Shown in pieces: positions 1 through 8,192 of a DNA stretch of 64,000 bases (the stretch's first letter is position 1; every line of letters starts with the position of its first letter). Source of the DNA: Chitinophagaceae bacterium (GTDB taxonomy: Bacteria; Bacteroidota; Bacteroidia; Chitinophagales; Chitinophagaceae); NCBI GenBank assembly GCA_019747705.1, contig JAIEQM010000004.1, positions 1 through 64,000 on the forward strand, in the 5' to 3' direction. The position numbers were made by a program, and so were the translations under genes. Below the pieces are notes generated by a model that worked only from the letters and a program-made list of their open reading frames with translations, was not told the DNA's origin and made no database searches.

Positions 1-69
1 AACCGCCGTACACGCAAGTACATACGGTGGTGTGAGAGGGCGGCAAAGTTTAATATCTTTGCCCCCTAC
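1..69 (+). mobile_element. 3' end of a group II intron (domains V and VI)
   Basis: Bases 1-32 fold into a domain V-like hairpin. ACCGCCGTA pairs with TACGGTGGT (one G.U pair), an asymmetric bulge follows, and a GCAA tetraloop closes it. CGC occupies the place of the catalytic triad. Bases 38-66 form a second long hairpin (GGCAAAG with CTTTGCC, extended by G-C pairs) that fits domain VI. The element would end near CTAC at 66-69. In bacterial group II introns the reverse transcriptase/maturase gene precedes domain V, so it would lie left of the window edge. I see no clear bulged branch-point A, so a hydrolytic or decayed copy is possible. Confidence 0.65.
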
Positions 70-88
70 TTTAATTTGGGTCTATTTT

Positions 89-110
89 CGGGTCTACAAA
101 AACCCGATTT
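89..110 (+). terminator. Short terminator-like hairpin after the intron end
   Basis: CGGGT pairs with ACCCG across eight bases and is followed by ATTTT. GGGTCTA is also directly repeated at 78-84 and 90-96. Some group II introns (class C) insert next to terminators, which fits this position, but the stem is only 5 bp. Nothing else is visible up to the next terminator at 221. Confidence 0.3.
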
Positions 111-220
111 TATGAAGAGCTTTACTTGTCTTTATCTCACTTTATACAGCTTGATAAATTAACTATACAAAAGTACAATTACTAATCATTTTAGTTGCAT
201 TTCCATTTAGATAAATATCC

Positions 221-248
221 AAAAAAAAGCAGCCGTTTTTGCTGCTTT
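221..248 (-). terminator. Rho-independent terminator of the DUF6629-like gene
   Basis: Read on the minus strand, AAAGCAGC pairs with GCTGCTTT around a 7-nt loop and runs straight into a tract of T residues. It overlaps the stop codon of the gene it ends. Confidence 0.7.
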
Positions 249-888
249 AAAGTGCATCCATCCGGGTCAGTATCAGCAGCACAACCACACTTGCAACTGC
301 CGCAAAATAACACCACACGGAAATTATATCTTCGGCAAAATAAAATTTTGTTACCAGGTAAGAAACCAGGATAACAATGCCCAACAGTGGCATTCTTTTA
401 ACACCAGAAACAAAAGATGGTAATACCGTTGGTAAAAAATAAAACACACCGCTTATCCATGTAAGGGCGATTGGAAAATTCAACTGGTAATGTATATGGC
501 CGGAATGTATAGTTGCCTGCACGGGGAAGATGAAAAGGCATACCGCAAGATATGCTGCAAGAACGCTTCCCATAACAGTTAACGCAAGCAAAATTTTTTT
601 TCGCCCCTCATCTCTTTCCATTAACACCATTGAGAACGGTACCAGCACAGGCCAGACCACCTGTGCAAAAACGAGAAAGAGCTTTGTAGCAAAATCACGC
701 CACAATGTATAATCTCCATTGGTGAGGGAAAGCCACACAAACCCTTCAGTAAATTGCTGTATTGAAAACAATAAAGGGATGGATGCAAACAGAATTTGCG
801 AAGGCGCATTCACTTTTTTTAAAGCGGCCACTCCTGCTACCAGCAGAATAGCGCTTGCACTAAAACTTGCAACCGCAGAAAAACACAT
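247..888 (-). CDS. DUF6629-like integral membrane protein
   Basis: A 213-residue protein with about seven hydrophobic segments covering most of its length, so it should sit in the inner membrane. It begins MCFSAVASF, and a conserved MCFSAxASF start is the hallmark of the DUF6629 family as I recall it. That family has no known function. No catalytic motif is apparent. The ATG start is supported by the family-typical N-terminus. A terminator overlaps its stop codon and a roughly 400-bp gap lies upstream, so it is probably transcribed alone. Confident as a gene, moderate on the family. Confidence 0.75.
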   Translation of the reverse strand: MCFSAVASFSASAILLVAGVAALKKVNAPSQILFASIPLLFSIQQFTEGFVWLSLTNGDYTLWRDFATKLFLVFAQVVWPVLVPFSMVLMERDEGRKKILLALTVMGSVLAAYLAVCLFIFPVQATIHSGHIHYQLNFPIALTWISGVFYFLPTVLPSFVSGVKRMPLLGIVILVSYLVTKFYFAEDIISVWCYFAAVASVVVLLILTRMDAL

Positions 889-1297
889 TTGTATGAATTT
901 AGATGGTGAGTGCAGTTGTTGTTTAAAAAGAAAACTGCATTTGTAAAGGGACGGTTAATGTAACAGTGGAGGTATGATGATACAGGGAAGAAAGTATGAC
1001 TGCTGTCAACTTTATGTTTTACAATTCTAAAGGTGAAAAAGGTTTTTTTGATAAAAGATATTTATTTTATACTTCGGCTCTTAACCTCATTCAAATTTTT
1101 CAGCAACAACCAACTGCTTGTAATGTTGCCTGCTGCAGGTAAAAAAAGCGTTGGCTGAGAATAGCCAGATGATGTTACAGATGTTACGGAAATTATTTTG
1201 TTGTAATTACCTGTTAAAAAAAGAAGAGCAACACCCTTGTTGTAATCATTACTTGCCTTTACCAATACCAGTCAATAAACTTATTTATCCTGTTTCT
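889..1297. other. Non-coding gap
   Basis: About 400 bases between two minus-strand genes. Short open frames exist on both strands, but none has a plausible start, codon pattern or recognisable product. No FNR-like box or clear TAnnTTTG element was found. I see no structured RNA. Confidence 0.5.
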
Positions 1298-2485
1298 TTA
1301 CAACTGTACTTGTGTCTGTTTCTCTTTACGAAAGTTTGTTTTAGCAGTAAGTAGTATGGCTCCAAAGCAAATGCAGCCCACCACAAACAGGATTACTGAT
1401 CCTGCAAAGGGTAACAGCGATACAAGTTTCAACAGCACAAACAACCCAAATGCGGCAAAAACTAATTTCCAGTAACTCCATTGATACTTGTTACGGTTGT
1501 TTACCCAATTGGATGCAGTAACGGCAGCAATAACCGTTGCCAGCAGTAACGAAAAAATATAACCTGTGAGTAACAGTATGCCAACAGGTACGCCAATAAC
1601 AGTTACCAATGCAACCAGGATAAGCACCGGCACACCAATAAAATAAAGAAAACCATAACCCAATGATTTGGCTGTATCAGTAAACACTGTATCAGCCGCT
1701 TTTTTCATAGTGGCAGAAAATAAATACTGTACCAGCAAAATCATGAGCAGTGCCATGCCAAGGTACCACAGTAAGAAAAGTACAGTAGCTCCACCTAAAT
1801 AAAACCATTCCCCGGTTTGTATTTTTAAGGAAGAATCATAAATGGCTTTGCCGTTTTTCAGCGACTGTTTAAAATCAACGGCTCTTTTTTTATTCCAGTA
1901 GCGTACATCATTATTAAAAGAGGCGTTGTTACCAATAATAATTTTTCCGGCAGCCAGTACAGATTTACCTGTTACCGAACCATTTACTGTTATGGTGCCG
2001 CCACGGCAATCCATATCTTTTGCAACGGTACCATTCAGCACCAGCTTTCCAACTGCGCCTTTCAGTTCACCTGTTACGGTTCCATCAATGGTAACATCAC
2101 CACCGCTTACCAGTAAACTGCCAATGCTTACACCTTTATCAAGAATTACAGTACCTCCGGTTATTACCAAATCACCGGCAATATTTTTAGTGATTTTGAT
2201 GTTGCCTCCTGCACAACGCACATCATCTCCGGCAAAACCATTCAACGTTACATTACCCCCGGCCAGCAGAATATCATTCATAACAGAATCATTGATAATA
2301 ACAGTTCCGCCTGCAACAATTAAATCGCCATGAATAACTGCATTAACAGTAACCGTTCCCCCGGCAATGTACAGGTCTTCATAAACAGGGCTGGTTATGG
2401 TTACATTATTGCCATACTCAATTCTTAAGGCTTGTGCCTGTAAGAACAGGCATGCAATCAAACTCATCAATATCATCTTTTTCAT
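1298..2485 (-). CDS. Secreted polymer-forming (bactofilin-like) repeat protein with membrane tail
   Basis: A 395-residue protein. Residues 1-19 look like a signal peptide (MKKMILMSLIACLFLQAQA). Residues 25 to about 200 are a series of short repeats of the type AGGTVTVNG...GDL, the pattern of bactofilin-like right-handed beta helices (polymer-forming cytoskeletal family). The C-terminal third has four to five hydrophobic helices. The layout suggests a beta-helical domain outside the cytoplasm anchored by a polytopic domain. Its role is unknown; such proteins are often annotated from the repeat domain alone. The PEBP-family gene lies 10 bp upstream on the same strand and may share its transcript. 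Confidence 0.75.
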   Translation of the reverse strand: MKKMILMSLIACLFLQAQALRIEYGNNVTITSPVYEDLYIAGGTVTVNAVIHGDLIVAGGTVIINDSVMNDILLAGGNVTLNGFAGDDVRCAGGNIKITKNIAGDLVITGGTVILDKGVSIGSLLVSGGDVTIDGTVTGELKGAVGKLVLNGTVAKDMDCRGGTITVNGSVTGKSVLAAGKIIIGNNASFNNDVRYWNKKRAVDFKQSLKNGKAIYDSSLKIQTGEWFYLGGATVLFLLWYLGMALLMILLVQYLFSATMKKAADTVFTDTAKSLGYGFLYFIGVPVLILVALVTVIGVPVGILLLTGYIFSLLLATVIAAVTASNWVNNRNKYQWSYWKLVFAAFGLFVLLKLVSLLPFAGSVILFVVGCICFGAILLTAKTNFRKEKQTQVQL

Positions 2486-2495
2486 AAGCTTATTT

Positions 2496-2984
2496 TTAAA
2501 TATTCATCAATTCTTTATCTCTTCTTTTATACAACCCGGTAAGTGTGCCAAAGGCAAGTATGTGATTGCTCATTGCTTTTTCCAGCTCATTCTTTTTTGA
2601 ACCTGGTTTCAAATCAAGTAAAGTATCCAGTGCATATACTTTAAAAAAATACCTGTGTGTGCCGGAAGGCGGACAGGGGCCGCCATATTTATACTGCTGA
2701 AAGTCATTGGTGCCTTCAACCCCATGCACTTCATTTTCTTTTATGTGGTGTGTAACGGGTATATTCCAAACCAGCCAGTGCACCCAGGTGTTTACCGGTG
2801 CATCGGGGTCATCAACAATCAATGCAAGACATTTTGTTTCTTCAGGAATATCTTCAATATCCAGCGGAGGGTTTATATTTTTTCCATCGCATGTATAGGC
2901 AACAGGAATCAGTTCACGCTCTTTAAAAGCAGCGCTTGTAATTTTCAATAAGCGGTAATCAATTTCTTTAGCTTCATGTTTCAT
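2496..2984 (-). CDS. YbhB/YbcL-type PEBP (Raf kinase inhibitor-like) protein
   Basis: A 162-residue protein of the phosphatidylethanolamine-binding protein superfamily. The family signatures are visible: the ligand-pocket segment LALIVDDPDAP followed by WVHWLVWNIP, and later GPCPPSGTHRYFFKVYALD. Length matches bacterial YbhB/YbcL proteins (about 150-185 aa). No signal peptide is evident, so it is likely cytoplasmic. The bacterial members have no firmly established function. It starts at ATG and lies 10-12 bp from each minus-strand neighbour, suggesting one transcript with the 60-aa protein upstream. Confidence 0.9.
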   Translation of the reverse strand: MKHEAKEIDYRLLKITSAAFKERELIPVAYTCDGKNINPPLDIEDIPEETKCLALIVDDPDAPVNTWVHWLVWNIPVTHHIKENEVHGVEGTNDFQQYKYGGPCPPSGTHRYFFKVYALDTLLDLKPGSKKNELEKAMSNHILAFGTLTGLYKRRDKELMNI

Positions 2985-2995
2985 GGCATTTCTTA

Positions 2996-3178
2996 TTAAG
3001 GTCCTTCGCCCGGTTCGGGGTTTTCATAAGGCGGTGTTTCAAATTCTTCTTCTTCACCGGGAATGATATCAGTGTCTTCCTTTGCAATGCCTTTAGGTTC
3101 CTCCGGCTCAGGTGCCGGTTTGTGCAAATGATTTTGTTCAGAACCGCTGGTCATTTCTTTTTTATCTTTTGGTTCCAT
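2996..3178 (-). CDS. Small acidic proline/glutamate-rich protein
   Basis: A 60-residue protein starting MEPKDKKEM. An in-frame TTG further upstream gives 67 residues, but the ATG is the better start. The sequence is highly charged and probably disordered (EPEEPKG, EEEEFETPPYENPEPGEGP). No domain is recognised. It lies 11 bp before the PEBP gene on the same strand. Reality as a gene is supported by its position and biased composition rather than by homology. Confidence 0.55.
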   Translation of the reverse strand: MEPKDKKEMTSGSEQNHLHKPAPEPEEPKGIAKEDTDIIPGEEEEFETPPYENPEPGEGP

Positions 3179-3294
3179 ACGAACTTGTTTGTTGATCAAT
3201 CAATATTTTTTCTTTAACTCTTTACTATCAGAGTTCAGGAATCATCTGACAGAAGTGTAACTGCAACATCAAACAATATTTCTTTCTTTTGTCT

Positions 3295-4677
3295 TCACAC
3301 ACCAAACGGAAATGTTTCCGGCACCTGGTGTCCGTCTGGTTTTACATGCAAAGGGTGCAACGGCCATGTTTCATTCAGGTAAACAAATGCATCATAACGC
3401 AACGGTAAAATGCTGGGTACATAATTTCCGTATTTTTCATATTGCTGATTATATACAACACCCACTGCACGGTGCCCTATATGATTTTCCATAAACATAT
3501 CATCGTTTATAAAATCATTCATCAGTAATAATTTATTTTCGCTGCCTGCTTTATGCAGCAAATACTCCCAGCTGGCTTCTCTTGCTTCCGGCAACATCAT
3601 TTGCTGCAGGGGTGCACCCCAGTTGCGGCCTGCGGTTACCATCCCTTTATAAGAACCGAAACCAACAAGCGCCACATCATGGTCATGATGTTCTATTCTT
3701 GCAAGCTCTCCAATATTGTACATCCCTTCATCCACCATATCTGTTGCACGTGCATCACCAATGTGTGTGTTATGTGCCCACACAATTGCTTTTGAATGTT
3801 CACCATGAAATTGCAGCAGCCTGTTAAGTGTATCGGCCATGTGCCTGTCACGAATATTCCAGCTATGCGGGCCGCCTTCAATCATGGCACGGTAATATTT
3901 TTCTGCATTCACAGTAATATGTGCATTTTGTTCTGCGCTGAAAACATTTTCATAATCTGTATTATAAGTTGGCAGTTTGGTTTGTATTTCTTTTAATAAA
4001 TCAATCACTTCGTTTTTACATAAGTCGGATACAAATTGCGAAGCCCTTGCATAGGCTTTACCTTCATCACCGGCATAAGGTTCAAAACAATGAAACGCTT
4101 CCTCTGCAACTTTCAATGCTGCAGGGTCGGTTTTTTGAAGGTATTGCATAATGCTCTGCATACTTTCCCACAGGCTGTACACATCCAATCCATAAAAACC
4201 AACACGTTTATCAGCAGGTGTATTTTCATTGTACTGCTGCATCCAGTCAGCAAGCGCTACTATTTCCCAGTTGGCCCACATCCAGGTTGGCCAGCGGTTA
4301 AACGCATTTAATACATGGTAGGCGCTTTTATTTTCAATATCATATCCCTTTACAAAACGGTTGAGGCGGTAACAATCGGGCCAGTCGCCTTCCACTGCAA
4401 TAAAGTTGAAACCTTTCTCTTCAATCAAACGTTTGGAAATGTGTTTTCGCCAGGTATAATACTCATGCGTGCCATGGCTTGCTTCTCCCAGCATTACAAT
4501 ACGTGCATCACCTATACGGTCAAACAATGGTTTTAAATCTGCTTTGCTGTGCAGTGGAATTGATTTTTGTTTGATGGTGTTTACCGCTTCATTCTCATCA
4601 AACGCCACTTCTTTAGTAAAATAATGCCGCATAGTAACTAATTTGAAAAATTCATTCAAGCTCTCATTCCAGGACAT
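3295..4677 (-). CDS. Erythromycin esterase family protein
   Basis: A 460-residue member of the erythromycin esterase/succinoglycan-biosynthesis hydrolase family. The core motifs GEASHGTHEYYTWR, AVEGDWPDCYRLN and WAHNTHIGDAR supply the conserved Glu/His residues. True macrolide esterases are a small part of this family, so no resistance role is implied. Homologues are often neighbours of, or fused to, phosphoribosyltransferases, and one lies 2.4 kb away here. An in-frame ATG at 4761 would fall inside the operator at 4748-4761. I therefore prefer ATG 4677 (ATG 4632 is also possible). A -7-like TACCTGTG at 4715-4722 fits that choice. Confidence 0.85.
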   Translation of the reverse strand: MSWNESLNEFFKLVTMRHYFTKEVAFDENEAVNTIKQKSIPLHSKADLKPLFDRIGDARIVMLGEASHGTHEYYTWRKHISKRLIEEKGFNFIAVEGDWPDCYRLNRFVKGYDIENKSAYHVLNAFNRWPTWMWANWEIVALADWMQQYNENTPADKRVGFYGLDVYSLWESMQSIMQYLQKTDPAALKVAEEAFHCFEPYAGDEGKAYARASQFVSDLCKNEVIDLLKEIQTKLPTYNTDYENVFSAEQNAHITVNAEKYYRAMIEGGPHSWNIRDRHMADTLNRLLQFHGEHSKAIVWAHNTHIGDARATDMVDEGMYNIGELARIEHHDHDVALVGFGSYKGMVTAGRNWGAPLQQMMLPEAREASWEYLLHKAGSENKLLLMNDFINDDMFMENHIGHRAVGVVYNQQYEKYGNYVPSILPLRYDAFVYLNETWPLHPLHVKPDGHQVPETFPFGV

Positions 4678-4747
4678 TTGTATTGTAAGGCAACTCAAAG
4701 GAACTGTATTGATGCACAGGTAACAATGAGTGGTATCAAAGTTCTGT

Positions 4748-4761
4748 TTGACCTGAGTCAT
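4748..4761. promoter_or_regulatory. FNR/CRP-like box between esterase and DUF892 genes
   Basis: TTGACCTGAGTCAT is a near-palindrome of the form TTGAC-N4-GTCAA. On the plus strand a perfect -7 element, TAGATTTG, follows at 4785-4792 after a 23-nt spacer, and the DUF892 ATG is 20 nt further on. The box can also serve the divergent esterase. Confidence 0.6.
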
Positions 4762-4811
4762 TCATTACAGCCAGCCTTATAGAATAGATTTGTTTGAGAA
4801 AAAAAAACATT

Positions 4812-5336
4812 ATGAATACTACTTCCCCAACCATCAGCACACTTAAAGATTTGCTGATTTGTAATTACCGCAGGTTTGCCAGTGCAGAAGCTGAGTTAAA
4901 AAACAGTTTGCCGCAATGGATAAATCATGCAGGTTCGTTAAAGCTTAAAACGGTATTGCAGAAATATCATGATTATGCTGAGGAGCATTTACAGAAACTG
5001 CAGGGCATGTTTACAGAAGAAGAAGTAAACTCACTCAGTTGCAGTAACCGTGTAATGCTGGCGTTTATTGAAGAAACCAATGAAAAGATTTCTTATTGTG
5101 CTGATACAGAAGTGAAAGATGCCTGTCTGCTGGCGGGCATACAAAGCATAAATCATTTCAAAATAAGTATTTACGGAACGGCTGCTGCTTTTGCCAATGC
5201 ATTGGGTATGGAACATATTGCTGCCGTTTTTCATGAAGCAGAAGTAAATGAAAAACAGATTGATGACCGGCTTTCACAACTGGCCGGGCATGAAATCAAT
5301 AACAGGGCAAAAACGCCCATTGTATTAACACAGTAA
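4812..5336 (+). CDS. DUF892 (YciE/YciF-type) ferritin-like protein
   Basis: A 174-residue all-helical protein that looks like the DUF892/YciF ferritin-like family. The N-terminus TISTLKDLLICNYRRFASAEAEL matches the family pattern of a short helix followed by a D-L-L-x-x-E-Y/N-x-A-E-x-E-L-type segment. Glu and His residues in later helices (EEHLQKL, NHFKISIYGTA, MEHIAAVFHEAEVNEKQ) could bind a di-iron centre. The family is stress-induced and otherwise poorly characterised. I chose ATG 4812 over an upstream alternative start because it follows a perfect -7 element. It is the first gene of a plus-strand operon. Confidence 0.8.
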   Translation: MNTTSPTISTLKDLLICNYRRFASAEAELKNSLPQWINHAGSLKLKTVLQKYHDYAEEHLQKLQGMFTEEEVNSLSCSNRVMLAFIEETNEKISYCADTEVKDACLLAGIQSINHFKISIYGTAAAFANALGMEHIAAVFHEAEVNEKQIDDRLSQLAGHEINNRAKTPIVLTQ

Positions 5337-5345
5337 ATCAATTTT

Positions 5346-5996
5346 ATGGAATTCAGATTTAATGATGAAGTAACGGTACAGGCGAAGGATGTATTATTGC
5401 AGGGGGAGCTGATTGTTCCGCTGCATGCAAATGCAGTTATTATTTTTTCGCACGGAAGCGGAAGCAGCAGGTTAAGCTCACGCAATAAAATGGTGGCACG
5501 CTACCTCAATGAAAAAAAATTCGGTACGCTGCTGTTTGATTTACTAACCCCTGCTGAAGAAAAAATTTACGACAAACGTTTTGATATTGCCCTGCTCACA
5601 GAAAGGCTGATAAATGCAACAAAATGGATTGAAAAGCATCCCGCCGTAAAACAATGCAGCCTTGGATATTTTGGCGCCAGCACGGGAGCAGCAGCCACAT
5701 TAAATGCTGCAGCAGCATTGCCGCAAATTGCAGCAGTTGTTTCAAGAGGCGGAAGACCAGATTTGGCAATGGAACAATTATCAAAAGTAGAAGCGGCTGT
5801 TCTCCTGATTGTTGGAAGTTATGATTTTGAAGTAATAAAATTAAATCACACTGCCTTTAAACAATTGCACTGCGAAAGAGAACTGGAGATTGTACACGGC
5901 GCCTCACATCTCTTTGAAGAAGCAGGTACAATGGAGAAGGTTTGTGAACTGGCGGCCGGGTGGTTTGAAAAACATTTGCAACCCATTACAGTATAA
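5346..5996 (+). CDS. Dienelactone-hydrolase-like alpha/beta hydrolase
   Basis: A 216-residue cytoplasmic alpha/beta hydrolase. Visible elements are the oxyanion region IIFSHGSGSSR, the nucleophile elbow YFGASTGAAAT (G-x-S-x-G), a strand carrying the likely acid (IVGSYDFEV) and the final catalytic His (IVHGASHLFEE). It belongs to the short dienelactone-hydrolase-like group often encoded beside, or fused to, a phosphoribosyltransferase; that partner is three genes downstream. The substrate is unknown. It starts 10 bp after the DUF892 gene and ends 4 bp before the next start, so it is clearly within the operon. Confidence 0.9.
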   Translation: MEFRFNDEVTVQAKDVLLQGELIVPLHANAVIIFSHGSGSSRLSSRNKMVARYLNEKKFGTLLFDLLTPAEEKIYDKRFDIALLTERLINATKWIEKHPAVKQCSLGYFGASTGAAATLNAAAALPQIAAVVSRGGRPDLAMEQLSKVEAAVLLIVGSYDFEVIKLNHTAFKQLHCERELEIVHGASHLFEEAGTMEKVCELAAGWFEKHLQPITV

Positions 5997-6000
5997 CACC

Positions 6001-6450
6001 ATGCTGGGAATATTAAACGATAATCAGATTGAAGATGTACTCAAACGGGGAATCATCGGACGCATTGGCTGTTATTCCGATGGTGTTACATATGTAGTGC
6101 CTGTAACTTATGTGTATGATGGTGAATACCTATACGGACATACTACTGAGGGTATGAAGATTACAATGATGCGGAATAACCCGGAAGTATGTTTTGAAGT
6201 AGATGAAATGCAAAATATGTCTAACTGGCAAAGTGTGATTGCCTGGGGAAATTTTGAAGAAGTAACTGATGCGGAGGCAAAGCATAAAGCCATGCAAAAA
6301 TTAATTGAACGGGTGATGCCATTGATGACAAGTGAAACAGCGCAGCCAACACATGGGCTTACTATGCATGCAAAGGATACGGGATATAAGCAGACTGTTG
6401 TTTACAGAATCAAAGTAAATAAGAAAACCGGAAGGTTTGAGAAAAGATAA
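6001..6450 (+). CDS. Pyridoxamine-phosphate-oxidase-like FMN protein (Nim-type), copy 1
   Basis: A 149-residue split-barrel flavin-binding protein of the pyridoxamine 5'-phosphate oxidase-like/NimA group. It begins MLGILNDNQIEDVLKRGIIGRIGCYSD and contains VPVTYVYDGEYLYGHTTEGMK and NPEVCFEVDEM, which line the FMN site in this family. A longer frame extends upstream but overlaps the hydrolase gene; the ATG at 6001 aligns exactly with the start of its paralogue. Such proteins are usually homodimers binding FMN or F420, and the substrate cannot be told from sequence. Confidence 0.85.
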   Translation: MLGILNDNQIEDVLKRGIIGRIGCYSDGVTYVVPVTYVYDGEYLYGHTTEGMKITMMRNNPEVCFEVDEMQNMSNWQSVIAWGNFEEVTDAEAKHKAMQKLIERVMPLMTSETAQPTHGLTMHAKDTGYKQTVVYRIKVNKKTGRFEKR

Positions 6451-6566
6451 GCTGGCTTTAAAGCTAAAGCAGACAGGATTTTTCAGGTGCTTTTATGTAA
6501 TAGAAATAGGGATAAGAAAAAAATGAATTTCTGCAGTCAGCAGGTGTAACAATTAAAATAAATGAT

Positions 6567-7022
6567 ATGCTGGGCGAATTAAACAATACACAAATCAGTA
6601 ATATCCTTTCAAGCCAGGCGCTTGGAAGACTGGCCTGTACCGATGGCGAGCATCCTTACATTGTTCCTGTAACCTATACTTATGACGGCAACTATATTTA
6701 TAGCCAAACAAATGAAGGAACAAAACTGAAAATGCTGCGAAGAAATCCGAATGTATGTTTTGAAGTGGATGTAATGATGGATATGCGCAACTGGCAGAGT
6801 GTGCTGGTGTACGGTCAATTTGAAGAACTGGCCAATGAAGAAGCAGAAGAAGCCAGGAAAATTCTTTTTGATAAGGTGTACTCGCTGGCAACAAGCAGTA
6901 CTGTTCATGCTTATGAACATGGGGTAAACGGAAAAACAGCAGTGGATGACAGCACAAGGGTGAAGCATGTTATGTACCGTATCAAAATTAAAAAAGTAAC
7001 GGGCCGTTTTGAAAAACAGTAA
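6567..7022 (+). CDS. Pyridoxamine-phosphate-oxidase-like FMN protein (Nim-type), copy 2
   Basis: A 151-residue paralogue of the gene just upstream, with the same start (MLGELNNTQISNILSSQALGRL) and the same motifs VPVTYTYDGNYIYSQTNEG and NPNVCFEVDVM. The two share much of their length, so this is a tandem duplication that has diverged. It lies 116 bp after copy 1 and 9 bp before the phosphoribosyltransferase. No separate operator was found in the intervening gap. The function is likely redox chemistry with a bound flavin; the substrate is unknown. Confidence 0.85.
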   Translation: MLGELNNTQISNILSSQALGRLACTDGEHPYIVPVTYTYDGNYIYSQTNEGTKLKMLRRNPNVCFEVDVMMDMRNWQSVLVYGQFEELANEEAEEARKILFDKVYSLATSSTVHAYEHGVNGKTAVDDSTRVKHVMYRIKIKKVTGRFEKQ

Positions 7023-7031
7023 AACAGTTTT

Positions 7032-7664
7032 ATGTTTCAAAACCGAACAGAAGCCGGTTTGCTGCTGGCTGAAAAATTAAAAAAGTATAAAAATGCACAG
7101 GGTGTGGTATTAGCTGTGCCAAGAGGTGGTGTGCCTGTTGCTTATGAAGTGGCAAAAATGCTGGGACTGCCTTTGGAAATAATACTTACAAAAAAAATTG
7201 GTCACCCTGTTAATAAAGAATATGCTATTGGCGCTGCCAGCCTCACCGATTATTTTGTAATACCGCACAACAATGTAAGTGATGAATACATTGATGCAGA
7301 AGTGGAACGCATACGCACCAGGTTAAAAGATATGTATCAAAAATTCATGGGCGATACAGAACCGCTGAACCCTGAAGGAAAAACAGTAATCGTTATTGAT
7401 GATGGTATTGCCACCGGTAATACATTACTGGGTACAGTAAATGTGTTACGCAAAAGTAAACCTGCTAAAATAATCATTGCAGTACCCGTGGCATCTCAAA
7501 ACGCTGTAAAAAAACTGGCAACAGAAGTGGATGAGGTGATTGCCGTGCTGGTGCCTGAAAACTTTTACGGTGTGGGCGCTTTTTATGAAGATTTTACACA
7601 GGTAACGGATGATGAAGTAATGTACTACTTAGATAAATTCAGGGAACTGAAGATGGCAGGATAA
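7032..7664 (+). CDS. Phosphoribosyltransferase
   Basis: A 210-residue type I phosphoribosyltransferase. The PRPP-binding loop is intact (TVIVIDDGIATGNTL), and the N-terminal half has the usual VLAVPRGGVPVAYEVAKML and KKIGHP segments. This stand-alone group is distinct from the purine and pyrimidine salvage enzymes. It is typically found with dienelactone-hydrolase-like and erythromycin-esterase-like proteins, both nearby here. In Mycobacterium tuberculosis a related domain is part of the DosR-regulated Rv2030c. The actual base or substrate is unknown. Confidence 0.9.
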   Translation: MFQNRTEAGLLLAEKLKKYKNAQGVVLAVPRGGVPVAYEVAKMLGLPLEIILTKKIGHPVNKEYAIGAASLTDYFVIPHNNVSDEYIDAEVERIRTRLKDMYQKFMGDTEPLNPEGKTVIVIDDGIATGNTLLGTVNVLRKSKPAKIIIAVPVASQNAVKKLATEVDEVIAVLVPENFYGVGAFYEDFTQVTDDEVMYYLDKFRELKMAG

Positions 7665-7685
7665 TTCACAATTAAAAATAATAAT

Positions 7686-8078
7686 ATGGAAAACAATCAA
7701 TCATTTGAAACACTTGCTGCACATATTGCACAGGATGCTTCTGTAAAAAATGTATATGGCGAACCCGTAGTAACACAGGGCAAAACCATTATACCTGTTG
7801 CTAAAATTGTAATGGGCATGGGTGGAGGTTTTGGCAAAAAACTCAGGAGTAACGAAAGCGAAACCGATTCAACAAAAGCAAATGGAGACGGAGCAGCCGG
7901 AAGTGGCGGTGGTGGCGGAGCTGTTGCAACACCACAGGGCGTGTTTGAAATTACTGAAAAGCATACCCGGTTTATACCTGCCAATGGAGCGAAATATTTT
8001 ATTGCCGGTGGAATTTTGGGAGCCCTTGCAGGCAGCTTGTTGCTGCGCAGAAGAGCAACAACTGCTGATAAGAAGTAA
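7686..8078 (+). CDS. GerW/YtfJ family protein
   Basis: A 130-residue protein matching the GerW (YtfJ) family. It has an N-terminal NVYGEPVVTQGKTIIPVAKIVMGMGGGFG segment, a glycine-rich linker around residues 72-80, then GVFEITEKHTRFIP. A hydrophobic C-terminal segment (FIAGGILGALAGSLLL) is followed by arginines, which would anchor it in the membrane. The family is named from Bacillus spore germination, but this organism shows no sign of sporulation and relatives occur widely. It starts 21 bp after the phosphoribosyltransferase and ends the first operon block. Confidence 0.8.
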   Translation: MENNQSFETLAAHIAQDASVKNVYGEPVVTQGKTIIPVAKIVMGMGGGFGKKLRSNESETDSTKANGDGAAGSGGGGGAVATPQGVFEITEKHTRFIPANGAKYFIAGGILGALAGSLLLRRRATTADKK

Positions 8079-8192
8079 GATTCTTTGCTGCTCCTGCTGA
8101 AGAATGTTTCATTGTGTTGTTTAAACAAGAATAAAAGAAGGCATTATTATTCATAAGAAAGAAAAACTATTTTTTAACCTTTAAAAAGTAAG

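Noticed and set aside
53..60. TATCTTTG as a -7 promoter element
   Set aside because: It lies in the 3' strand of the intron domain VI hairpin and has no gene downstream on that strand.
1062..1354. Short opposing reading frames in the 889-1297 gap
   Set aside because: They overlap each other on opposite strands, have odd composition and no recognisable product or promoter.
3192..3203. TTGATCAATCAA as an FNR-like box
   Set aside because: The half-sites are separated by two bases instead of four, which would not fit a CRP-family dimer.
4678..4761. N-terminal extension of the erythromycin-esterase gene to ATG 4761
   Set aside because: The ATG falls inside the FNR-like box, and the extra 28 residues contain no family sequence.
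7697..8128. Long antisense frame across the GerW gene
   Set aside because: It mirrors the codon pattern of the real gene, and its product is low-complexity Pro/Ser-rich sequence.
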